Source of the DNA: Solobacterium sp.
Lineage (GTDB): Bacteria > Bacillota_I > Bacilli_A > Erysipelotrichales > Erysipelotrichaceae
Length of the DNA: 7,509 nucleotides
Direction of reading: 5' to 3'
Assembly (NCBI GenBank): GCA_017475415.1
Contig: JAFVFM010000052.1
Location: forward strand, 1-7,509
The notes under the pieces are model-generated. The model saw nothing but the letters and a program-made list of their open reading frames with translations, did no database searches and was not told where the DNA came from. The position numbers and the translations under genes are program-made. The number at the start of each line of letters is the position of its first letter. Within the stretch, counting starts at the first letter, position 1. This document shows, piece by piece, positions 1 to 5,596 of the stretch.

Positions 1-1506
1 GAAGAATTACAACGTTATGAAATGTTACCACCTAGTAGTGGGGAAGCAAGCGTAGAAAGAAGTTATTTGGATTGGTTATTAAAAGTACCTTGGTGGCAAG
101 AAACGGAAGATGAATCCAATCTAAAAACAGTACGTTCTATTTTAGATGAAGATCATTTTGGTTTAGAAAAAGTAAAAGACCGCATTATGGAATATTTAGC
201 TGTTAAGCAGATGACAGGTACATTAAATGCACCTATCTTATGTTTAGTAGGTCCTCCAGGTGTGGGTAAAACTTCTTTAGCAAAATCTATTGCACGCTCT
301 TTGAATCGTAAATTTGTAAAAATGTCTTTGGGTGGTGTGCGTGATGAAGCAGAAATTAGAGGTCATAGAAGAACCTATTTAGGTTCTTTACCTGGTCGTG
401 TCATCCAAGGTATGAAAAAGGCTACAGTCATAAATCCTGTATTCTTAATTGATGAATTAGATAAAATGGGCGCTGACTATAAGGGTGATCCAAGTGATGC
501 CTTATTAGAAGTATTAGATCCTGAACAAAATTCTATGTTTAGTGATCATTATCTAGAAGAACCATATGATTTATCTAAGGTAATGTTTATCGCTACAGCA
601 AACTATTTAGAAAATATTCCAGCACCATTGCGAGATCGTTTAGAAATTATTCAACTTCCTTCTTATACAGAAATTGATAAGGTGCAAATAGCGATTGACC
701 ACTTAATCCCAAAACAATGTAAAGCCAATGGCCTAAAGGAAAATCAATTCAAATTGGCAGAAAAAGAAATTCTTTATTTAATCCGTCACTATACACGTGA
801 AGCAGGTGTAAGACAATTAGAAAGAATGATTGGTTCTTTATGCCGTAAGAGTGTATTAGAAATACTTAATGAAAATAAAAAGTCAATCAAAGTTACGACT
901 TCCTTAATGAAAAAATGGTTAGGTAAAGAAATCTTTGAATATGGCAATAAAGAAAAGAAAGACCAAGTTGGCATTGTTACTGGCTTAGCCTATACAGAGT
1001 TTGGTGGGGATGTGCTTTCGATTGAAGTTAATCATTTCGCTGGTAAGGGCCGTCTGGCAATGACTGGTCAATTAGGCGATGTGATGAAAGAAAGTGCAGA
1101 AATTGCGCTAGACTATGTAAAAGCACACGCAAAAGAATTGAATATCGATTCAAAATTATTTGATGAAAATGATATTCACATACATGTACCTGAAGGTGCA
1201 GTACCTAAGGATGGACCTTCTGCAGGCGTTACGATGACAACTGCTCTAGTATCTGCCTTAAGTGATACACCAGTACATTGCAATTTAGCGATGACAGGTG
1301 AAGTTACATTAAGAGGTAATGTATTGCCTATTGGTGGCTTAAGAGAAAAGTCTTTAGCAGCACATCGTGTTGGAATTAATAAAATTTTAATTCCAAAAAA
1401 TAATGTTAAGGATTTAGATGATATTCCTGAACAAGTGAAAGAAAGCATAGAATTTATTCCTGTAGAGAATGTTTCTCAAGTCTTGAAAGAAGCTTTGGTA
1501 AAGTAA
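1..1506 (+). CDS. lon: ATP-dependent protease Lon (LonA), 5'-truncated by window edge
   Basis: Lon is a cytoplasmic homohexameric AAA+ serine protease that unfolds and degrades damaged and some regulatory proteins. The frame is open from base 1, and the codons before the ATG at 22 (EELQRYE) continue the Lon family sequence, so that ATG is internal and the true start lies outside. Counting codons from base 1, I see Walker A GPPGVGKT at 84-91, Walker B ending in D151-E152 (FLIDELDK), a sensor-1 Asn near 201, a probable arginine finger R213 (LRDRLE), and sensor-2 R271 (GVRQLER). The protease domain has catalytic Ser407 in KDGPSAG and Lys450 in GGLREKSLAAHR. The Ser-Lys spacing of 43 equals that of E. 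coli Lon (S679/K722). By that alignment about 270 N-terminal residues, mainly the substrate-binding LON domain, are missing only because of the edge. The C-terminus is complete. The TAA directly abuts the ysxC ATG, as in the lonA-ysxC pair of Bacillus. No promoter is visible in the window. Confidence 0.97.
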   Translation, partial: EELQRYEMLPPSSGEASVERSYLDWLLKVPWWQETEDESNLKTVRSILDEDHFGLEKVKDRIMEYLAVKQMTGTLNAPILCLVGPPGVGKTSLAKSIARSLNRKFVKMSLGGVRDEAEIRGHRRTYLGSLPGRVIQGMKKATVINPVFLIDELDKMGADYKGDPSDALLEVLDPEQNSMFSDHYLEEPYDLSKVMFIATANYLENIPAPLRDRLEIIQLPSYTEIDKVQIAIDHLIPKQCKANGLKENQFKLAEKEILYLIRHYTREAGVRQLERMIGSLCRKSVLEILNENKKSIKVTTSLMKKWLGKEIFEYGNKEKKDQVGIVTGLAYTEFGGDVLSIEVNHFAGKGRLAMTGQLGDVMKESAEIALDYVKAHAKELNIDSKLFDENDIHIHVPEGAVPKDGPSAGVTMTTALVSALSDTPVHCNLAMTGEVTLRGNVLPIGGLREKSLAAHRVGINKILIPKNNVKDLDDIPEQVKESIEFIPVENVSQVLKEALVK

Positions 1507-2091
1507 ATGGAATATCATGAAGCCAAATTGCTAGCTAGTGCTGCTCATAAAGATCAATGGCCTAATTCTAACTTGCCTGAAGTAATCTTTGTAGGACGCT
1601 CTAATGCTGGAAAAAGCACTTTAATCAATGCTTTAGTCAATCGGAAAAATCTTGCTTATTCTGGTAAGACACCAGGTAAAACAAGATTATTGAATTTCTT
1701 CGCGATCGATCAAAAATATATCTTTACGGACGCTCCAGGTTATGGATATGCAACGAAAGAATATGAGGCATCCTTAAAATTTGGTCGCTTAATGGAAACG
1801 TATTTCCATGAGCGTCAGAATCTAAAAGGATTAATCTTAGTATTAGACGCAAGAAGGGACCCTAGTGAAGATGATCTTTCTATGATTGAATATGCTAAGG
1901 CTATGCATTTAGCGATATTAATCGTTTGCACAAAAGCAGATAAATTATCCAAAAATGCCTTACATAATCAAATCTTCAAGATTGCCCAAAAGTTAGATAT
2001 TCCTAAAACAGCATTCTATCCTGTTTCTTCTTTACAAAAAGAAGGATTGAATGATGTATGGAAGGCAATTCAAGAAATCACTTTGAAATAA
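1507..2091 (+). CDS. ysxC: Ribosome biogenesis GTP-binding protein YsxC/EngB (YihA)
   Basis: This is a small cytoplasmic TRAFAC-class GTPase needed for late assembly of the 50S ribosomal subunit; it is essential in B. subtilis. At 194 residues it has the usual family length. All GTPase motifs are present in order: G1 GRSNAGKS (30-37), G2 region GKTPGKTRLLNFF with the switch Thr at about 59, G3 DAPG (75-78) followed by the EngB-typical YGYA, G4 TKAD (142-145), and G5 SS (174-175). The start is the ATG placed immediately after the lon stop (TAAATG). I see no good Shine-Dalgarno sequence before it, only A/G-poor lon codons, so translation probably depends on ribosomes finishing lon. It is the last gene of the lon transcript: a strong terminator begins at its stop codon. 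Family assignment is certain; the coupling to lon translation is inference. Confidence 0.97.
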   Translation: MEYHEAKLLASAAHKDQWPNSNLPEVIFVGRSNAGKSTLINALVNRKNLAYSGKTPGKTRLLNFFAIDQKYIFTDAPGYGYATKEYEASLKFGRLMETYFHERQNLKGLILVLDARRDPSEDDLSMIEYAKAMHLAILIVCTKADKLSKNALHNQIFKIAQKLDIPKTAFYPVSSLQKEGLNDVWKAIQEITLK

Positions 2092-2114
2092 AGCTGGAGA
2101 AATCTGGCTTTTTT
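2090..2114 (+). terminator. Intrinsic terminator after ysxC
   Basis: A 9-bp stem, 2090-2098 with 2103-2111, closes a GAAA tetraloop (2099-2102). Seven pairs are Watson-Crick and two are G-U wobbles (2095-2106 and 2096-2105). Six T residues follow at 2109-2114, with more T-rich sequence beyond. The 5' arm starts inside the ysxC stop codon. It separates the lon-ysxC transcript from the murG promoter. Confidence 0.88.
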
Positions 2115-2123
2115 CTTTATTCT

Positions 2124-2154
2124 TTGCCTAAATACTCTGCTTTCATGATAAAAT
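2124..2154 (+). promoter_or_regulatory. Extended -10 promoter for murG
   Basis: The -10 element TAAAAT (2149-2154, five of six matches to TATAAT) is preceded by TG at 2146-2147, giving the extended form TGaTAAAAT. A partial -35, TTGCCT (2124-2129), lies 19 bases upstream, longer than the ideal 17, which fits with reliance on the extended -10. The predicted transcription start is near 2161, only about 13 bases before the murG ATG. It lies directly after a terminator, where a new promoter is expected. It should read murG-murB-divIB. Confidence 0.7.
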
Positions 2155-2173
2155 AATACATTGGGTAAATGAT

Positions 2174-3250
2174 ATGAAAGTAATGATAGCGACAGGGGGG
2201 ACTGGTGGCCATATAAATCCTGCTTTAGATTTAGCAGACTATATCAAAAAGGACAATCCAGAGAATGAAGTTCTCTTTTTTGGCTCGAATGACCGTCTAG
2301 AAGCAACGATTATTCCTCAAAAAGGATATCCATTTTCTGGCTTTGCGATTAAAAGCACAGCTGGTGGACTAAAAAATAAAGTGGATTCTTTATTGTCTAT
2401 GTTAAAAACCAGGAAGGCTTGTTTAGATTTATTGAAAGATGAAAAACCAGATATCGTAATTGGTTTTGGCAACTATATTTCCATTCCTTTGATTACAGCA
2501 GCTCATTCTTTGCGCATACCGATTGTTTTGCATGAGCAGAATTCTTATGCTGGCAAAGCGAATGTATTATTAGCACGTTATGCAAATTCTATTGTGTGTT
2601 GTTACGAAAGTAATTTGGATCAATTTCCTAAAGAAAAATTCTATTTATATGGGAATCCATCTGCTTCAGTTGCTAAAGATACAAAAATCAATCCTCAATT
2701 GTTATCGGATTTAGATTTGGATCCGAATAAGCCATATGTTGTAGTGATGTTAGGTTCATTAGGTTCTTCTTCTGTATCAAAAGTAATTGATGATGCAATA
2801 CCATTGTTTTCAGAAGCATATCAAATGATTATATCGATAGGTAAAGCGAATGAATATACGTATAAGAATAAAGAAAAAAAAGGAATTCGTTTTGTGGAAT
2901 ATATTGATGGTAAACATGCGCTTAAAGGCTCTTCTTTAGCTATATTAAGAGCTGGAGCAACGACAATTGCTGAAGTAGAGGCGATAGGTGCTGCTTCTAT
3001 TTTGATTCCTAGCCCTTATGTACCAAATAATCATCAATTGTTTAATGCGAAAGCCTTATCCGATAAAGGAGCAGCAATATTGCTAGAAGAGAAAGACTTA
3101 GACGCAAAGAGATTAGCTGATTTAGTTTACTCCCTCATGTTAGAGGACAAACGATTAGAAGAAATTAGAACAAACGCAAGGTCTTTAGCAAAAGATCAAG
3201 CTGCAGAAGACATTGTTAAATTATTAAAGGAGTTATGCCAACATGGATAA
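2174..3250 (+). CDS. murG: UDP-GlcNAc--lipid I N-acetylglucosaminyltransferase MurG
   Basis: MurG adds GlcNAc from UDP-GlcNAc to lipid I on the inner face of the membrane, producing lipid II for peptidoglycan synthesis. It is a GT-B fold, family GT28 enzyme of typical length (358 residues). The N-domain glycine-rich loop GGTGGHINP is at 8-16, GFGNY at 97-101 and HEQN at 120-123. The C-domain has the second loop LGSLGSSS (193-200), the RAGATTIAE block (259-267) whose E267 corresponds to the ribose-binding Glu of E. coli MurG (E269), and the HQLFNA motif (287-292). It has no signal peptide or membrane span, as expected for a peripheral enzyme. The ATG at 2174 gives the family-standard N-terminus directly before the glycine loop. 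There is no clear Shine-Dalgarno sequence, and the predicted leader is only about 13 bases. Its 3' end overlaps murB by 8 bases. Confidence 0.97.
   Translation: MKVMIATGGTGGHINPALDLADYIKKDNPENEVLFFGSNDRLEATIIPQKGYPFSGFAIKSTAGGLKNKVDSLLSMLKTRKACLDLLKDEKPDIVIGFGNYISIPLITAAHSLRIPIVLHEQNSYAGKANVLLARYANSIVCCYESNLDQFPKEKFYLYGNPSASVAKDTKINPQLLSDLDLDPNKPYVVVMLGSLGSSSVSKVIDDAIPLFSEAYQMIISIGKANEYTYKNKEKKGIRFVEYIDGKHALKGSSLAILRAGATTIAEVEAIGAASILIPSPYVPNNHQLFNAKALSDKGAAILLEEKDLDAKRLADLVYSLMLEDKRLEEIRTNARSLAKDQAAEDIVKLLKELCQHG
3226..3232 (+). promoter_or_regulatory. Ribosome binding site of murB inside murG
   Basis: AAAGGAG lies within the last murG codons, ten bases before the ATG at 3243. It supports that start, which overlaps the end of murG by 8 bases. 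The arrangement suggests translational coupling of the two genes. Confidence 0.7.
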
Positions 3251-4145
3251 GCATATTATAAATAGTTTAAGTCAATATTGTACGGTTGCTCAAAAACAAT
3301 CTTTAGCGAAAATGACGACTTTGCGTATAGGTGGCGAAGCAGATATAGTCCTCTATCCAGAAACAGAAATCTCTTTAGAACCCATATTTGCGGTATTAAA
3401 AGAAAATAATATTCCTTATAAAGTTATAGGTAAAGGTAGTGATTTATTATGTTCGGATAAGCCTTTTCATGGGGCGATTATTCGTTTAGATAAGAATTTT
3501 ACGAATATGTATTTCGATGAAGAATTAGTCACTGTACAAGCTGGGGCATCCATTATTGCCCTAAGTATCGAAGCAATGAAGAAGGGCTTATCTGGTTTAG
3601 AATTCTGTAGTGGTATTCCAGGTACTGTGGGTGGCGCAATCTTTATGAATGCTGGTGCATATAAGTCTTCTATGGAACATATTATCGATTCTGTATTTGT
3701 TTATCATGATGGTATATTCCAGTGGTTAAGCAATAAAGATTGTAAATTTGGTTATCGCACAAGTGTTTTTCAACAACATACAGATTGGTTGATTTTAGGT
3801 GCGAAAATTAAATTAGTAAAACAAGATTACAAATTAATCGAAAAATTAATGGAAGATAGACGTGAACGTCGTATGGCTTCTCAACCATTAGATTATCCTA
3901 GTTGTGGTTCAGTTTTCCGTAACCCAGAAAAAGGTAATGCTTGGGAATATATAGATGGTATTGGTTATCGTGGTAAAAAACATGGTGGTGCTTTAGTTTC
4001 AGAAAAACATTGTAATTTTATTTTAAATTATGATGGTGCTAGTGCGAAAGAATATATGGAATTGGTGAATGAAATTAAGGCGAAAGTAAAAGAAAAATAC
4101 GATATTGAATTACATACAGAAATGGAGTTATTTAATTGGGATTAA
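3243..4145 (+). CDS. murB: UDP-N-acetylenolpyruvoylglucosamine reductase MurB (type II)
   Basis: MurB is a cytoplasmic FAD enzyme that uses NADPH to reduce UDP-GlcNAc-enolpyruvate to UDP-MurNAc, the second committed step of peptidoglycan precursor synthesis. The 300-residue length fits the short Firmicute type II enzyme. The N-terminal FAD-binding region shows TTLRIGG (25-31), a GKGSDLL loop (63-69) and SGLEFCSGIPGTVGGAIFMNAGAY (parts of 117-140). Catalytic candidates are R172 in FGYRTS, S223 in the type II signature PSCGSVF (219-225), which donates the proton to the enol intermediate, and E293 in LHTEME. GGALVSEKH (248-256) is also family-typical. An Asp replaces the usual second Asn of the G-x-G-S-N-L-L loop (D67), a mild change. 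Its 3' end overlaps divIB by 10 bases. Placement between murG and divIB matches the murG-murB-divIB order of Bacillus. Confidence 0.96.
   Translation: MDKHIINSLSQYCTVAQKQSLAKMTTLRIGGEADIVLYPETEISLEPIFAVLKENNIPYKVIGKGSDLLCSDKPFHGAIIRLDKNFTNMYFDEELVTVQAGASIIALSIEAMKKGLSGLEFCSGIPGTVGGAIFMNAGAYKSSMEHIIDSVFVYHDGIFQWLSNKDCKFGYRTSVFQQHTDWLILGAKIKLVKQDYKLIEKLMEDRRERRMASQPLDYPSCGSVFRNPEKGNAWEYIDGIGYRGKKHGGALVSEKHCNFILNYDGASAKEYMELVNEIKAKVKEKYDIELHTEMELFNWD
4124..4127 (+). promoter_or_regulatory. Ribosome binding site supporting a TTG start for divIB
   Basis: GGAG lies eight bases before TTG at 4136, inside the last murB codons. No ATG is available in this frame until codon 22 of the product, and that one would remove most of the basic cytoplasmic tail. 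The site therefore decides for the TTG start. Confidence 0.65.
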
Positions 4146-5170
4146 GAAAGAAAGAAAAAGAGAAAACGGAAAATAGGCTACCCGAACATGTTCAACGAAT
4201 GTTTGATGAACGAAAGACAAAAGTTGTGGTTAGTCGTTTTCGTGGTTCAAAATCGAATTATATTAAATTAGGTATCCTTGTTGCAACGATATTATTAATC
4301 TTATTCTATTATCTTATTCCTACAAGTCATGTGAAAAATGTAAATATATCTGGTATACATTATTTGACTGTTAATCAAGTAAAGGATAAAAGTGATGTGA
4401 ATGAAAATAGTATATATTATTTAACCATTCCTATACTTGTTGAACAAAGGATTAATAGTTTACCTCTAATTGAATCTTCAAAGGTGAATCTAGATAAAGA
4501 TAACTTTGTATCTATAGATATTGTAGAAAAAAAAGTAATTGGTTATCGCTATGATCAAGAGCCTGAATTATTAATGGCAGATAATACACAAACAGCTTTA
4601 ATGGAAGAATATATGCCTATTATTTCTTATGTGCCATTAATTACAGGATTTTTAGATGAAGAAGAAACAAGAAAGCTATCTACAGCTTTTAAATCTATTG
4701 ATGTAGATATCATTGAAGATATGGCTGAAGTGAAACAATATGATTTGGGTTATGATTCACAAGGCATCGTTGTATTAATGCGTAATGGAGGCTATTTCAT
4801 TGCGAATTACCGTTCTTTACCTATGATCAATAAATATTATGATATTTATAATTATTTAAAAGATAAGAATCAATGTATTTTTGCGGATGATAGTCAAGAA
4901 ACAGCATATGCGAAGGCTTGTCCTTGGCATGAAGAACAAATCGTACATGAATATTGGCTGGATGAAAAAGGTGAACCAATTAAAAATGCATATGGTGATA
5001 AAGTAGTAAAGCATTATTATACATTAGAAGATGGTACAACTGCTTTAGACGCTAGTGGTAACCCTATAGTAATACCAATTAACGTACAAGGCTTTGAAGA
5101 AAGAGATCCAGATTTCATTGCGAATTATGAAGCTGGTTATTATGCAACAGGCGAATTATATATTCCATAA
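4136..5170 (+). CDS. divIB: Cell division protein DivIB/FtsQ with extended C-terminus
   Basis: DivIB (FtsQ) is a bitopic membrane protein that joins DivIC/FtsB and FtsL in the divisome, where it helps regulate septal peptidoglycan synthesis. The 344-residue product has the expected layout: a highly basic cytoplasmic tail (1-43), one hydrophobic span (about 44-62, LGILVATILLILFYYLIP), then an extracytoplasmic POTRA-like domain (about 64-140, starting HVKNVNISG and including a EKKVIGYRYD segment). A beta domain follows at about 145-245. About 80-100 residues follow with no match I can name; they include C247 and C262 and a degenerate repeat (about 273-291 and 295-312). Bacillus DivIB is about 260 residues, so this one is long. 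Translation starts at TTG with a GGAG site 8 bases upstream, overlapping murB by 10 bases. The family call rests on architecture, the POTRA pattern and gene position, since this family diverges strongly. Confidence 0.88.
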   Translation: MGLRKKEKEKTENRLPEHVQRMFDERKTKVVVSRFRGSKSNYIKLGILVATILLILFYYLIPTSHVKNVNISGIHYLTVNQVKDKSDVNENSIYYLTIPILVEQRINSLPLIESSKVNLDKDNFVSIDIVEKKVIGYRYDQEPELLMADNTQTALMEEYMPIISYVPLITGFLDEEETRKLSTAFKSIDVDIIEDMAEVKQYDLGYDSQGIVVLMRNGGYFIANYRSLPMINKYYDIYNYLKDKNQCIFADDSQETAYAKACPWHEEQIVHEYWLDEKGEPIKNAYGDKVVKHYYTLEDGTTALDASGNPIVIPINVQGFEERDPDFIANYEAGYYATGELYIP

Positions 5171-5201
5171 TCTTATTTCTTTTGTTCAGGAAAAGATTCG
5201 G

Positions 5202-5222
5202 TATAATAGTACATAAGGAGGA
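5202..5222 (+). promoter_or_regulatory. Promoter (-10) and strong ribosome binding site before the Asp23/YloU gene
   Basis: A perfect TATAAT lies at 5202-5207. I find no convincing -35: TTGTTC at 5182-5187 is only 14 bases away, and better-spaced hexamers are poor. The predicted transcription start is about 5214. AAGGAGGA at 5215-5222 is an excellent Shine-Dalgarno sequence six bases before the ATG, so it would sit at the very 5' end of the RNA. No terminator lies between divIB and this point, so the gene can also be read from the murG promoter. Confidence 0.55.
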
Positions 5223-5228
5223 TTTTGT

Positions 5229-5588
5229 ATGAGTATTGAAAAGAATACAAATTACGGTAGTATCTCTGTTTCAGAAGATGCAGTAGCAGCTTTAGCTGGC
5301 GAAGTCATTACGGAATGCTATGGCGTAGTAGGCATGTCTAGTGCACAAGTATTGCGCGATGGTTGGGCGGAGTTATTAAAGAGAGAAAACTTTGCTCGTG
5401 GTGTTAAAGTATCACAAAAAGATGATGGTTTGGTCATCGATTTATATATTATTATTGGCTTTGGTATGAAGATTTCTGCAATTGCAGAAGAAGCACAAAA
5501 GAAAGTGAAATATGTTTTAGAAAAGTCTTTATCGCTTAATATTTCAGAAGTAAATATTTATGTACAAGGCGTTAGAAATATTAATTGA
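5229..5588 (+). CDS. yloU: Asp23/Gls24 family envelope stress response protein (YloU-type)
   Basis: This is a 119-residue protein of the Asp23/DUF322 family, matching the usual YloU length. Typical parts are the opening YGSISVSEDAVAALAGE (9-25), CYGVVGMSS (30-38), LLKRENFARGVKV (49-61), an IDLYIIIGFG strand, KISAIAEEAQKKVKY, and the conserved ending VNIYVQGVR (108-116). Asp23 of S. aureus is an abundant membrane-associated protein tied to cell wall stress; the exact job of YloU is not known, so only the family role can be given. It has no signal peptide or membrane span, and is expected to be cytoplasmic or membrane-associated through partners. The ATG is supported by AAGGAGGA. The next gene starts 8 bases after its stop. 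The pairing with a YloV/FakA gene and with recG further down is a conserved Firmicute order. Confidence 0.94.
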   Translation: MSIEKNTNYGSISVSEDAVAALAGEVITECYGVVGMSSAQVLRDGWAELLKRENFARGVKVSQKDDGLVIDLYIIIGFGMKISAIAEEAQKKVKYVLEKSLSLNISEVNIYVQGVRNIN

Positions 5589-5591
5589 GGG
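5587..5591 (+). promoter_or_regulatory. Ribosome binding site deciding the fakA start
   Basis: GAGGG overlaps the stop codon of the YloU gene and sits five bases before ATG 5597. An alternative in-frame TTG at 5585 overlaps the site itself, so it could not use it. This favours the ATG. Confidence 0.6.
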
Positions 5592-5596
5592 TAATC

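Noticed and set aside
22..24. ATG at 22 as the start of lon
   Set aside because: The reading frame is open to base 1 and the seven codons before the ATG fit the Lon family sequence; the gene is cut by the window edge.
789..974. Minus-strand open frame of 61 codons inside lon
   Set aside because: It lies wholly antisense to conserved lon codons, has no family resemblance and no promoter or ribosome site that I can see.
1176..1448. Minus-strand open frame of 90 codons inside lon
   Set aside because: It is antisense to the Lon protease domain; its length is a by-product of that region's codon use.
5182..5187. TTGTTC as -35 of the YloU-gene promoter
   Set aside because: It is only 14 bases from TATAAT, too short for normal sigma-A recognition, so I list only the -10 as supported.
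5171..5228. Possible terminator between divIB and the YloU gene
   Set aside because: There are T-rich bases, but I find no stable inverted repeat before them, so read-through is the better reading.
5585..5596. TTG at 5585 as the start of fakA
   Set aside because: It overlaps the Shine-Dalgarno-like GAGGG, while ATG 5597 has that site at a proper distance and matches the family N-terminus.
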